Origin: Triplophysa rosa
Taxonomy: Eukaryota > Chordata > Actinopteri > Cypriniformes > Nemacheilidae
Reading direction: 5' to 3'
DNA length: 64,000 bases
NCBI RefSeq assembly: GCF_024868665.1
Contig: NC_079914.1
Location: 5,733,984 to 5,797,983, forward strand
Shown here in pieces: positions 10,869 through 22,620 of the stretch. The number at the start of each line of letters is the position of its first letter. The first letter of the stretch is position 1. A program made the position numbers and the translations under genes. The notes beneath the pieces were generated by a model. The model had not been told where the DNA came from. It did not search any database and saw only the letters and a program-made list of their open reading frames with translations.

Positions 10869-12590
10869 ATTGAAAACTAATTTGGATGACATTTATATAG
10901 CTATTTGGGACACACTCACAGACTATTTCTTCCTTTTTATTTGTCCAATTATAACAGCTTAGTAATGATTTATAATGCATTTGTAAATAAGTTATTATTC
11001 ATTAATAAATGCTTTACAAAGGGAACCTTAATGTAAAGTGTTGCATTGTTGCATTGTTGTTTCCTGTCAGGAGTTTTCTAGTTCTGTGGACAGGGCCCTG
11101 ACAGTACCATGTCTTTTGTGCTTGTTGTGTTTTGTGTGGAAGCGCATAGTCCTTGTTTGTTATGATGGCCATGTGCTCTCCTGCCGTGTGTTGAACCCGC
11201 CCCCCTCGTTTAGCTTTCCGCCAGTGGTCATGAAAGCCTTTGTGTGTTTATTTTTAGCTTGAAATGTGTATTTATGTGTACAAAAAGGATCAACACTATG
11301 AGTTTCAGTGTGGTCTCTATGACTGTTCTACTAATACAGAGAACTGAGATTTTAACATGTTTTCTAAATAGTAAGTATGTACTGACCAAAATGTGTTAAA
11401 TGCTTATCTTAGTAGCTTAGTAAGATTTTTTCACACTAGCCAATTGAACACTTCTGGAATAACCAGGGCTGGAAATGTGGAGAACATGGAAGGACCGGTT
11501 TAGAGACTGAACTACAACTAGTTTTATCCATATAACAGGCTATATTTAAACTCTATGAAAAAGTCTACTGTATTATAATCCAAGTATTATAATCCAAGGT
11601 CAGGTTGACATTTTTTTAAGTAATTTTTTGGACATTATATCTCTATATTGATAGGGGAGAGTGAATTACGGGACGACAGAGGATAACAGCAGCCAGGAAA
11701 GGACCACAAGTCAGGACTCAAAGTATACTGTATGTATTATCAACCTGTGATTGGATGGCAGAGTGCTTGTCTGTGATTGGTCAAATGGTGGAAAATCCTT
11801 GGGGCAGTGTAACCTGTTGATGTGAAGAGTTTAAGTAAACAGAGAAACACATATACCCTAAAGGACAAGAAAGGATACAAAAATTGTGTTTTGTCATTGA
11901 AATATTTTACATTCATCTAAAACGACTGAAACCTGCCAGAGTCACATACTCGACGTTGTCAGATTTGCGGTCAGAGTCACTATGACCTTTAGTCACTAAA
12001 TTACAGTATACTTGCGTATATAAGTGATTTACATTGCCAATTAAAAAAACATCAACATCTTATTTTATAATATAGATAAAAACAGAAGTGGTATAGCTAT
12101 AATATATAATTGTACTATATTTATGTAAATCTTTTGTCCAAAAGTATGTGATTGAGTATTATTATGACTACTTTTATTTGACAGTAATGGTCTCAAACGT
12201 GTACTATTCCAGCTCGTCCTGGCAGTAGACATACAGCATAATGTCTTTGAATTCATAGATTCCTTGAGGGGCTGTCACACCTATCACTTCTGAAAAATGT
12301 CACTAAACATGTTTCAGTGAAACATAGTGCTAAAACATTGCAGATATGTGCCATGTAGAAAAGCATATTTACAGAACTTTTACAGAATTTATAGTGATTA
12401 GTCAATAGGATTATTATTGTTAATCCTTTTTATTTTCTTACAGCATGTCTTATTTTACCGCATCACAGTGGTTCCCAACCCTGGTCCTTGGGGCACCCCT
12501 GCCAGAATATATTAGATGTCTCCCAATATAAAACACCTGATTTGACTCCATCTGCTGGAGTGCCCGTGTGCTCCACTAGAGGGCACTCCC

Positions 12591-13201
12591 CACTGCACCT
12601 GAACTTTTCACATTGTACTACATTTCCCATACACCATAGTCAATATGCTTAATCATTCACAGGTTCCATGTGCTCTCTGACTCAGGCAAAATGGCCACCC
12701 CGAGCCTCACATGCTCCCTGCCTTAGCCAAGATGGCCACTTCAGAGCGTCTCAAGTTTCTTGTGCTCTGCTGCTGGCTCCTCCCTGGCTCCCTGTCTATG
12801 AATGTTATCTGCCTGCCCTGATTTTTGCCTGGTTTTCTGGACACTGTTTATTAAAGCTGCATTTAGATCCTCAACCCTTCGTGTATCAGAGCACTNCACT
12901 GCACCTGAACTTTTCACATTGTACTACATTTCCCATACACCATAGTCAATATGCTTAATCATTCACAGGTTCCATGTGCTCTCTGACTCAGGCAAAATGG
13001 CCACCCCGAGCCTCACATGCTCCCTGCCTTAGCCAAGATGGCCACTTCAGAGCGTCTCAAGTTTCTTGTGCTCTGCTGCTGGCTCCTCCCTGGCTCCCTG
13101 TCTATGAATGTTATCTGCCTGCCCTGATTTTTGCCTGGTTTTCTGGACACTGTTTATTAAAGCTGCATTTAGATCCTCAACCCTTCGTGTATCAGAGCAC
13201 T
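12591..13201 (+). repeat. 305-bp direct duplication around a single N
   Basis: Bases 12,591-12,895 are repeated at 12,897-13,201, with the lone N at 12,896 between them. Unit 1 has this segment once (about 1,723-2,027). The pattern is what two contig ends with an unrecognised overlap would give. Confidence 0.85.
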
Positions 13202-14202
13202 ATCACACTTCATACACATATTATGTTGTTTTACTGATGGAATAGCTACAAGAAGGTGTGAGCCATCATAAATGCTGTTGAAGGCAATGTGTCTACAGAT
13301 TTAGGTGCTGACTTATTTACACCACCTACACTTAAAAGGGGAATGATCACATCATTTAGTCTCCCACCTGTTTTTATTTTTTTTATTTTAAGCTTACACT
13401 TATGACATACTGAATGTGTTCTTCACATTGTGCATCTTCAGTGTTCATGTTTGTTTTACTTATCCCTCTTTTGAATATCCTATTTGCCTTCCCTGTTTTG
13501 CCTGTCTTGCCTTTAGTCACCAATCTTATACTTCTATGTCACACTTGCACTGTTTGTGGATGTCTGAGCTTGGTTGAATGTTTATTTACTTATTTATATT
13601 CTTTATTGCAAACAGGTTGTCAACTTTGACTCATCCTGAGTGGTCCATTACAGGTCGAAGCTGTAGGCTACAGGTCTTGTGAGTTTTCCATATGGAGGTT
13701 GTGTTGTTTTTAAGGAATTTTCTCTTTTCGAGAATAAGAAGGTCTGTCACTTTGGAACAAATCTGCCTGAATTGTGGCAAAAACAAAATGTAAGTTTCCT
13801 CAATTTAGACCATGTCCTTTCCTTTTTTTGTGTGTTCTGTTTAGCTGAAAGTAGAATTTCTTGTTTGTCTTTTAATATTCTCTTCATTATTTTAAGGGGG
13901 CATGCCACTTTTAAAGGACGTTCTGGAGGTTCTGGATTTTCACTTGGATGGTCACTTTTGTGCAAACACCTGGTACAGAGGAGTTGTGTGAATCAAACAA
14001 CATTTTCTTTAAAGAAATAGAGTATATTATCTTCACCAGTCAGGAACAGAAGAACAGAGGTAAAAACTAAATCAGTGTTTATGTCTCTAGTTTTATATAA
14101 AGAAAATATGTGTACTCTTGTAGCATTACTAATATGGTATGGTACTGAAATTATACTGATAATGATAAGACTTTTAGGCTATCATAGAATATGAAGCCGT
14201 CA

Positions 14203-14212
14203 GCGCATGCGT
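14203..14212 (+). promoter_or_regulatory. NRF1-like site upstream of A2
   Basis: GCGCATGCGT, in the same position relative to the A2 start codon as in A1. Confidence 0.45.
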
Positions 14213-14347
14213 GTTGTCACCACGCATTGAGTGTGTAAACGGACGTACTTCGCCGTCGTTTCTTCAAGCAGAATACATTCACTAAATTTTGTAATCAGCT
14301 TACCAAGTTACTTTATTTGGGTGGTTTCCATTATAAACTAAACCAAG

Positions 14348-16058
14348 ATGTTCAAAAGGTATGTATAATATGAAATATAATCAGACGTCTAAATGGACAA
14401 CGGCATGTGGTCACCTGTAGCTAGCACCTGTTGTTAGCATCTATTTATTTTCTTACAAAATAGTCATCATTTAGTGACCATACGATTAAATTTTAGACTC
14501 TTCTGGATGGCGTTAAACAGAGATGTCACATCTCGGGTAGCTTGTACTATGCTCTGGGGGATCAAATACTTATTTCACTGACTGAAATGCAAATCAATTT
14601 ATAACCTTTATATAACATTTTTTTCCCCTGATTTTTTTTAATATTCTGTGTCTATCAGTTAAAATAAACCCACCATAAAAATTATACACCCTTCATTTGT
14701 TTGTAAGTAGGCAAACTTACAAAATCAGCAGGGGATCAAATACTTATTTCCCTCACTGTAGTTTCCTATTATATACTGATAAACACCATTTATTTACAAT
14801 TAATGCATTGATGAGAACGAAGTTTAAAATATTTATGTATTCTTTTAGGATATCAAGTATTACAGTAATGGTGTACAAAATATACCTTTTGGCAAGACAT
14901 AAGAGAATAAGAATATTGTCCAAATACTGCTACCGTAACAAGACAATACATGTTGTAAAATGATGTTGCTTATTGTTCATGAAAGTTACTGCATGAAGTA
15001 ATGTTAATGAATGAGACCTTTATTGTAAAGTGACATTGATGTTGATGTTGGGTGATGGGGTTTGGCTCACAGTTTCATCTCTTGGCTATGTGAAGGCCAC
15101 ACTTCTTTCACATCGGTGTCACTTTTTGCACAGGGATGTCTGGAGCATGAAAAGGGTCTTCAGCAAACTGTTAGAAGCATATCCTCTTAGGTGTTTCTGT
15201 ATGCAGTAGCATTAAGATTCACTTGAAATTGAGAGGCTAAAACAACCTGGTCAACTAGAAAAGAAGGAGCATTTTACACTAACAATGTCGTGTATTTCTC
15301 AAAATGGGGAAATATAAGGGAAGAGTCACCCACCAGGCTGATGTCCTTAATGTCCTTCTTTTTCTTTTGTTTATTAAGTTTGTGCATCATCTGGGTACTT
15401 CTGACATTTACTAGAGGTGAGCAATAAACAAACAAACAAACACTGTATAATTAATGCCACAAGTACAATGCCAAACTGTGTTTGCACTTATTTGCAGGTT
15501 CTCCAGTTTCCCCTAAAAATTCCCTGTTAGAAGTTGAAGGTTTTGTTGGAGAATCTGGGCTCTTGCCTTTTTCTTTAAATGGCAATATATCTGAAGTGAT
15601 TTCTGTACATTGGAGAGATGGTAATGGCAAACCAGTGTATGACATTATCAATGGCACAGGAAAAGCTGGGCCAGATTACCAGGGAAGAGTTACAAGTTTT
15701 TCTTTGGAGTATAAGAATGGAAATTACTCCATCCAAATCGAAAATCTTCAAATCACAGATGAAGGAGAATATGAGATTTATATCACTGGGTCGCAAGATT
15801 CTGCAAAAATAAAGCTTTCTGTTAAGGGTGAGTATAAGAAAAGACTTAAGAAGTATTTGAAGAAAATGATTGTTTAAATGTTTACTGTTTTTGTTTGATG
15901 AGGTTGCTAGATTATGATTGATAAGCAAATAATGTTAAGTAATGTTTATTAATTTCATTGTTGTTATACAGAAGACCAAAGAATGATCAAATGAAACCCA
16001 ACTCACTCTTTGGAAAGGCTTTTGTGTTCTGATTGTAGCGGTATTGTTGAGTCTTTGA
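14348..16058 (+). pseudogene. A2: copy of A1 with a frame-broken last exon (possibly sequence error)
   Basis: Exons 1-3 (14,348-14,358, 15,379-15,416, 15,498-15,827) are intact and encode the same residues as A1, including the absence of both V-domain cysteines. The three base differences seen in exon 3 are all silent. The homologue of exon 4 starts at 15,971 but has lost at least four single bases within its first 30. This shifts the frame and gives a stop after about seven residues. The losses lie in a 450-bp patch where dropped bases are common, so this may be a consensus error rather than a real pseudogene. The intron between exons 1 and 2 carries a Tc1-like remnant. Confidence 0.6.
14500..14759. 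mobile_element. Truncated Tc1/mariner-like element end
   Basis: The right end reads GGATCAAATACTTATTTCCC then TCACTGTA, a terminus typical of a widespread fish Tc1-like family. A related ATCAAATACTTATTT phrase lies at about 14,560. The right junction falls on a TA present in unit 1 (3,456-3,457, in GCTCTTAGTTTCC). It replaces about 130 bp of unit 1 sequence (3,337-3,457), so insertion was accompanied or followed by a deletion. There is no transposase frame. Confidence 0.75.
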
Positions 16059-17437
16059 TGTATTGCTTATTATCTCTGACTCTCTCATCACCAAACCTCA
16101 TTAACTACATTCCATAATCTTGTGGATCATTTATGTTTGATCAATATCACCTGTGTAGCTGTTCGTCTGGGTATTTAAACCTGTGTCACTTAATTCCCCA
16201 GTGTAAGTTGCATGTGTTGCCGCGCATTTCTGAGTCAGTCTTGTCGTGTTGATTGATTATTGGATTGCATTGTCGTGTGAACCTCTGCCGCCTGACCTCT
16301 AAAGGGAGAAGCCTGCGCTGACTTGCCCTGTTATACTCGTGATTGTTGCTGCCTGCCCTGACTATTGCCTGTACTGTTTTGGATATTAAAGCTGCACTTA
16401 GATCTTCCATCCTTTGAGTCTCTGAGCAGTTTGTAACAGTAATGAACGTGTATAAAACATCTGCCAAGTACCACAATTAATATAAACCATTTAAAAATAA
16501 AATAAAAACTCAAAACAACTGAAAAATACCACCAGTAAAAATACTAAAATTTAACAATGAAAAATATATTATAATCATAACATTTAATAAACAGAACTTA
16601 ACCTGAATAATCCTCATGTTGTTTGCTTGTGCTGACGTGTAAATGTCATATATGTTCTCTGTGTCACATGTATGAGTGTGTTTAGGTGGAGCTCTAGTAA
16701 AGTGTGGAAAAGCGTAATGATGTGATGCTTTTATTGTCTTAGATGTGATCGCTGTAAGGATGGACAAAAAATGTCCCTCATTTGAGTTTGTGACACGGTA
16801 TATTGCAGTAATGATGCTACAAATTCATCTTTGTCATCAAGGGAATAAATTACATAATTAAAATATATTACAATAGAACAGTTCTTTTAATTTGTAATAA
16901 TATTTTGCAATATTTCAATTTTTTGCCATCATCAAGAGACTTTGTTCCAAAATATAAAATAATTGCATGTGTTATATTTGGATAGCTCAACTTTTCCTTG
17001 AATAATTCTTGAATAAGTTTGAATAATACTTAATTTTTACTTGTTGTTACCAATTGCTTGAAATAAAACTGTAATCATAATGAGATTTGGTTTATGGGCA
17101 GAATCTCAGTGACATATTGATCATCTCCTTCAGCTGGAAGAGGATTTGGGGGAACTTCCCGGGGAACGGTGTGTGAGGGTGAGGCTGCATGTGTGTATGA
17201 GGTAGACGTAGACCTCATTAGTGAACTATTTATCCGCTACCATCCCTGGACCCTGTGGTAGTTAGCTAAAGTCCACTAGCATAGTTAGCCAACAGGAGAA
17301 TGTTGGCAAGTGGTTACAAATTTAAGATCTCTGACCAAAATTGGCTGGCTATGCAACTAGCACTAACATTAAAGGTAAGGAAGCTCCATGAGTGAATACC
17401 GTTCTTTTCGAAAAACTGGGTAATTGTCGGCCCATCT

Positions 17438-17440
<3 letters not shown>

Positions 17441-17482
<42 letters not shown>
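17441..17482 (+). repeat. CT microsatellite (unit 2)
   Basis: About 20 CT repeats, equivalent to those at 6,211 and 27,431. The sequence right after it is poor in quality compared with the other copies. Confidence 0.9.
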
Positions 17483-17485
<3 letters not shown>

Positions 17486-18058
17486 CTGCTCCTCTTGTAC
17501 CATTCTTTTACATTGACGTATACTTCAGTTTACCATTGAATCTCATGTGATCTAGCTACTGAAGATGGAGACCATGCTAAAGGGGGGGGTTTTTAGCGCT
17601 CAGCAATGGTGCTTTTTGTTTTGCTTCAAAAATGTAAAGAATAAAAGTTATTTTTAATTTTTAAAATTTTATTATAGAATAGAAGAGTGTATTGCAGTTG
17701 TTACACAACGGATAATGTATGATATGTGATACATAAAATAGTAGCTATACGAAGAAAGACACAAGTCTTTGCATTTACCCATGTTAGACCAGCAGATGTC
17801 CTCTGTGTGCCAAGTGTCAGCTTTATACAGCATTACAACAGAAAGTTACAGGACCAGTAAAGCATAGCAGTCTCTTTTGATACTAATGTGTAATTTATAA
17901 AATAATTGATGTTAAATGAAAGCACAGGGAACAAAATGCTTAAGATTACCACCCTCCCCCCCCTCCCCCCCAAAGGGTTGTCTCGGTGTGGTGGGCTATT
18001 TTTTTCCAGGGTCACTTTTTAGGCTGTAATTCACGAATCTGATATGACATACAGCTTA

Positions 18059-18986
18059 TCACATGCAACATTATTCTCATATAGCTTGTGAAGTCAATGG
18101 CTATATTTACATTTACACCCATAATGTGTTTGTATCATCCCATTTTGCATCCAGATGCAGAAACCGATATCCGTTTCAAACCAACAGCACCAGAAAAACA
18201 ATTTCTTTAATATTGGGAAGATGTGTTTCTTGCAGGCTACTATTTTTACCGGGACAAAATCCAGTTTTTCTGGCCCTGTCTCTTGCTCTCTCATTGGCTT
18301 GTCATGCCAATGTAATTTTCAGTCAAAATACATTTCACTCTGCAGAAGTTGCCATACATCTCACAACACATCGTCAGTTCTGTGAGATCGCATAACCAGA
18401 TAATGCATGTTGCTCAGTTGTCACATGAACCTGCAATGATTTGCTTTTGATATCAAATAATTCATAATTATGATAAATTCGTCTGTGATTTTCACTCTTG
18501 GCAAGTAATCAGTGCAAAAATTGTGCAGTGTGTACCTGGCATAAGAGCATCCCCTAGAGGCACAAATAGGTCACTGCAACCCCTCTTATGTGTGTGTCTT
18601 ATTTTTTACGAGTGGATTAGTGGTCAAAATGGACAAAAGTAACTGCGTCTATTTCTCTATAGACAAACCCAAAAAATATAATGTGATTAGTTGGTCTGTT
18701 ACCACTGGGGGGTAAAATTAGCCTACTGCCATCGCCTTAGTCCAAATTACAGTGTACTGTATACTGTATGAGGAGTTTATAAAAGTCAGATCGCTTTGTA
18801 AAGCTTGTAATAGTTGTAAAGTTTAACTTTAGGCGAGCCGAGGTGAAACTTGCATTGAAATGCGCGATGCTCGCCGCGTGAGCACGACGCGTTTTGGGAG
18901 ACGCGTGAGCAGTCTCCAGAGAATCACGGTGCATAGACAAGCACGACAATAAACAAACCTAAAGACAAGAAAGAGTCGAAACACAT
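18059..18986. other. No gene seen, unit 2 breakpoint region
   Basis: Begins where homology to unit 3 ends. A CpG-rich block around 18,830-18,910 is present. No spliced coding segment was supported; the larger open frames here overlap the LTR on the other strand. Confidence 0.5.
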
Positions 18987-19316
18987 TGTAACGAGCAAGG
19001 CGGGACGAGAGCCGTGATGGAAACGCTCGAGGCCGGTGACGCGAGTGATAATGAGTGTCAACTGCACGCTGCACCGGTCTCGCATCTCTCACGGAGGAGA
19101 TCGGAAGCATAAAAGGACGAGCGACAGGAGTGTACGACGAGAGAGGACCAGGCCTGGACATTATGTTTGGTTCTATTACGTTTGTGTGGACGGCAGTCGG
19201 CCGTGAGGGCGCTGCCGGCATTTTACTTTCGTTTGGGTGTTTGTTTATTTTATTAAAAGTTGTTTAATGTTCGCCGGTTCCCGCCTCCTTCCTTCCTTAC
19301 TTTGAACAGTATTACA
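18987..19316 (+). mobile_element. Solo LTR (330 bp)
   Basis: The segment starts TGTAACGAGC and ends CAGTATTACA, and is flanked by a perfect 5-bp duplication, CACAT (18,982-18,986 and 19,317-19,321). It contains CATAAAAGGACG, which could be a TATA box, and a late ATTAAAAG stretch that could be a polyadenylation signal. These features fit a solo LTR of an LTR retrotransposon on the + strand. A diverged partial relative lies at about 33,834-34,044. Confidence 0.85.
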
Positions 19317-19334
19317 CACATTAAAAGTGCGCAT

Positions 19335-19335
19335 N
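19335..19335. other. Single N, probable contig join
   Basis: A lone N sits between sequence following a solo LTR and the middle of a LINE endonuclease frame. The LINE reading frame ends abruptly at the N. This suggests two contigs joined without a sized gap. Confidence 0.7.
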
Positions 19336-19942
19336 CCTGACACATGTTGACTAATGCCCATGGAGTTAAGAGTGTCTTTGAAAGCCATTCCTAAGGCATC
19401 TGTAACGTTATCTACGTGGATGTTAAAGTCACCAACGACAAGGAGTCTATCTGCGGCCAGTACTAGTTCTGATAAGAACCCACCAAATTCTTTAATAAAA
19501 TCTGTGTGGTGCCCTGGAGGCCTATATACAATAGCTAGAATCAATTTAAAAAGAGTTTTATCTTTAGTATTAGGTGTTGAAACATGAAGAACCATGACTT
19601 CAAAAGAATTATATTTAGAGTTCGACTTCTGGGAAATGCTAAGAGAGTTATTGTAAAGTGCTGCGACACCTCCCCCTCTGCCTTTTAGACGAGGCTCGTG
19701 TTTATAATAATAATCTTGGGGGACAGATTCATTTAAAGCAATATAATCATCTGGTTTTAGCCATGTTTCTGTCAAACAGAGCATGTCTATTTTATGATCT
19801 GTTATCATATCGTTAACAAAAAGTGCTTTATTAGAGAGAGATCTAATATTTAGCAATCCGAGTCGTAACAGTTGATTATCTGTATTTTGTTCATGTTTAG
19901 TTTGTTTAATGTTTATTAAATTACTTTCAAGAGGTTTACGCA
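19336..19942 (-). mobile_element. LINE fragment: apurinic-type endonuclease domain
   Basis: On the - strand this encodes about 200 residues of the endonuclease domain of a CR1/L2-type non-LTR retrotransposon. Motifs are NIRSLSNKA, LTETWL, GGGVA, YRPPG and GDFNIHVD. The frame is open up to the N at 19,335, and the reverse transcriptase part is absent. It has the same general organisation as the LINE at 28,105-32,403 but is clearly diverged from it. Confidence 0.85.
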
Positions 19943-19989
19943 TTTGTCCAATTGTACACAACTGCTTAGTAATGATTTATAATGCATTT

Positions 19990-20464
19990 TTGAGTTTTGA
20001 CTTTGCGCCTCGTGTCCTCTGGTCGCGTCTCTTAGCCCCACCCCCCTGTTCTCCGCTATTCTCATCCCATTAGTGTTTAATTCCCCTCACCTGCCCCGTG
20101 TATCTCCCTGTTAGTTTTCCATTAGTGTTAATTCCCGTCACCTGTCCTGTGTTATGATCCCTGTTAGTGTCCCTATTTAGTTCCCTTTGTTTCTGTCCTG
20201 TGCGGTTCATTGTTATATTCATGCTTAGTGTTACCCCATTTGATATCGTGGTCCTGGTGTGCCTGGTCATGTTTTTGAATTATATCGTGTTTATTTGGAT
20301 TATATTATTTTTCGTCTGGACATTCTTGTGTTGCCCCCCCTGTGGGAAGTTTTCTGTTTGTTATTTTCCTTGCTGTTTTGCCCCCTAGTGGGTTATTATT
20401 TAATAAAGTCTTTTGTTTGTCCACGCTGTCTGCACCTGCGTCCTTCCTGTCCGAGTTTCATGAC
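19990..20464 (+). mobile_element. 5'-truncated LTR-like element
   Basis: Ends with GTTTCATGACA and contains ATTAATAAAGTC-like and TTTAATAAAG polyadenylation-type sequence shortly before. Its composition resembles the solo LTR at 35,849-36,351 read on the opposite strand (TCATGACA end, Y-rich CCTTGT/CCTGTC tracts). The left end is cut off; it adjoins a 45-bp fragment of the duplication-unit head (19,942-19,985). Confidence 0.5.
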
Positions 20465-20734
20465 AGATACCATGAAATAAAATGACTCATTCCGTGAAAT
20501 CGATTTTTGGTCATTCCGGCCACCTCTAGTTAGTATAGTTATTACTAAAAAGTATTTGAGTAAAAAGTATTATTTATTATGTTCATTGAAAACTAATTTG
20601 GATGACATTTATATGGCTATTTGGAAAAGACTATTTCACCCTTTTTATTTGTCCAATTGTACACAACTGCTTAGTAATGATTTGTAATGCATTTGTAAAT
20701 AAGTTATTATTCATTAATACATTTTTTACAAAGG

Positions 20735-20975
20735 GAACCTTAATGCAAAGTGTTGCATTGTTGCAAAATGTTGCAGATTTGCCTGTTTTTATCCAGTAAT
20801 AAACTCCTAAATCATCAATAGTGACATTGTTTGTGACAAGAAATTTGTATTTGAGAAAAGTTGGGTGTAAAAATGACAGTAGTATCACACACCCACAGTA
20901 GTTTGTTTGTTTCAGTAAAAACACAATAAACCTCTCTTAAATCAAGTTTATAGTCACATTTGTTTGATAACATGG
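20735..20975 (-). pseudogene. Relic V-type Ig exon of family B
   Basis: On the - strand the sequence contains NVTIN, a following EVY, and NNVTIDDLGVYYW, the counterpart of the B-family NVTVDELGVYYC. The F-strand cysteine is replaced by Trp and the B-strand cysteine codon is destroyed by a small deletion with a frameshift. Neither flanking splice signals nor the other exons were found. It lies at the head of unit 3 in inverted orientation relative to B1 and B2. Units 1 and 2 have other repeat sequence in its place. Confidence 0.75.
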
Positions 20976-22220
20976 AAAAAAAATGGACTTATAGAAATGT
21001 ACTTTGGATCAAAACGTTTTCCAAATGCATAAATGTCAATAATAAAGATTACGCTGTAAAAGAAATAGCAGCAGTTATAATAAAATAACATTTACATCAC
21101 AAAAGCAAATACATTAAAAACATGCATTTATAACACATGGATTATATTCACTTTAGACAAAATCCAAATACATGTATGTATTAATGTAAAAAAATACATA
21201 AAAAATAAAATTGAAAAGAAAATATTAATATAAAACATATTTCCAGTTTAATTTAAACCATTCAGTCACATTTGAATGATTAAACATTGTCTTAAGGGAC
21301 ATTCCACGGCTAGTTGTGAATGAAATGATTTTAATGCACAGTGTTAAAGCAAATAACTACACGACGCAAAGTGGACAGCTAATCGTGGATTATCCTGTTA
21401 ATACCATGGTCATTCTCTAAATTATAGCTGTTATTAACCTCATCACTCTCTATTTAAATGCACTTTCCGCGCATCTACATTTAAAATGACAAACTTCCAT
21501 GTGCAAAAGATGCGAAATGTGAACGGCCCAGAGCATGGTAATAAAAACATTCGGGCCTTTACAGAAAACATTTAAGGCTTCAGCCCCCTTAGCCCACCCC
21601 TAGCGCCGCCCCTTCTTCTTATGAAGGGTCTGCGGTCCTGCAGAGTTTAGCCCCAACCCTAAACTAACACAGAATTGTCATGATACATTTTCAAGTAACA
21701 GACTGATGGATTACTGTACATCTTTTTGATTTTGTAACACACTTCTTTTGTGTGTGTTAAACCATATTTATTCACTTGACCATTCAGTCTTAGTAGAAAT
21801 ATCGGTGAACAATTTGGCTTACTGACATAGAGAAGGGATGCCAAAATAAATGTTACTAAGTACTGTATACTTTAGGCTTTAGTCTAGAGCCCTGGGAAAT
21901 CCTGATCTTGATTAGCTGTTGGAGGTCTGCTGATATCTTGACCATTGCTACCAATCAAAATCTGGGTTTGCTATACGTACACTAAGTAATATGTCAACTT
22001 TTTCAATTCATATTGCAAAAGATATTCATTTGGCAAATGCTTTGGACAAACAACCTACTGTAGCCATTTCCTGTGCTGTTAACGTAATGCTCTACAAGCG
22101 AAGTTACAGGCATCCTCCATCATCACACAGAGTGAGTTGTTAACGTGATGCTCTTAACACTGAGCCCTAGGAAAGCTGTTAATCCTTGTTAATTTTGTAC
22201 AGTGTGTCTTGTTTTACCAT
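20976..22220. other. No gene seen
   Basis: AT-rich sequence specific to unit 3, with several poly-A rich stretches. No supported coding segment. Confidence 0.5.
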
Positions 22221-22224
22221 ACCA

Positions 22225-22620
22225 CAGTGGTTCCCAACCCTGGTCCTTGGGGCACCCCTCCCAGAATATTTAAGATGTCTCCCTATATAAAACACCTGAT
22301 TTGACTCCATCTGCTGGAGTGCCCGTGTGCTCCACTAGAGGGCACTCCCCACTGCAGCTGAACTTTTCACATTGTACTACATTTCCCATACACCATAGTC
22401 ACTATGCTTATTCACTCCCAGGTTCCCTGTGCTCTCTGACTCAGCCAAGATGGCCACTGCAACGTGTCCCGAGTTTCCAGTGCACTGCGGCTGGCTCCAC
22501 CCTGGCTCCCTGCCCGGTCTATGAATGTTATCTGCCTGGCCTGATTTTTTCCTGGTTTTCTGGAAACTGTTTATTAAAGCTCCATTAGGAATTTCAATCC
22601 TGCGTGTCTCAGAGCAATAT
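22225..22620 (+). repeat. Interspersed repeat, TTCCCAACCCTGG type (unit 3)
   Basis: Third copy of the repeat described at 1,594-2,035, with several differences including a shorter middle part. Confidence 0.6.

Larger units (their letters stand above)
10869..18058 (+). repeat. Segmental duplication unit 2 (carries A2, lacks the B gene)
   Basis: This is the second copy of the unit. It is nearly identical to unit 1 up to 14,498, apart from a 305-bp duplication around an N at 12,896. It then carries a Tc1-like remnant and continues in parallel to unit 1. Homology to unit 3 stops at 18,058, where unit 3 continues into the region upstream of gene B2. The B-type gene is therefore missing here. Two stretches, 15,890-16,345 and 17,480-17,760, have many single-base losses relative to units 1 and 3 and look like poor consensus sequence. 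Confidence 0.88.

Noticed and set aside
18063..19267. Several open frames of 60-130 residues on both strands
   Set aside because: They overlap a solo LTR and CpG-rich sequence; none has splice context or a domain.
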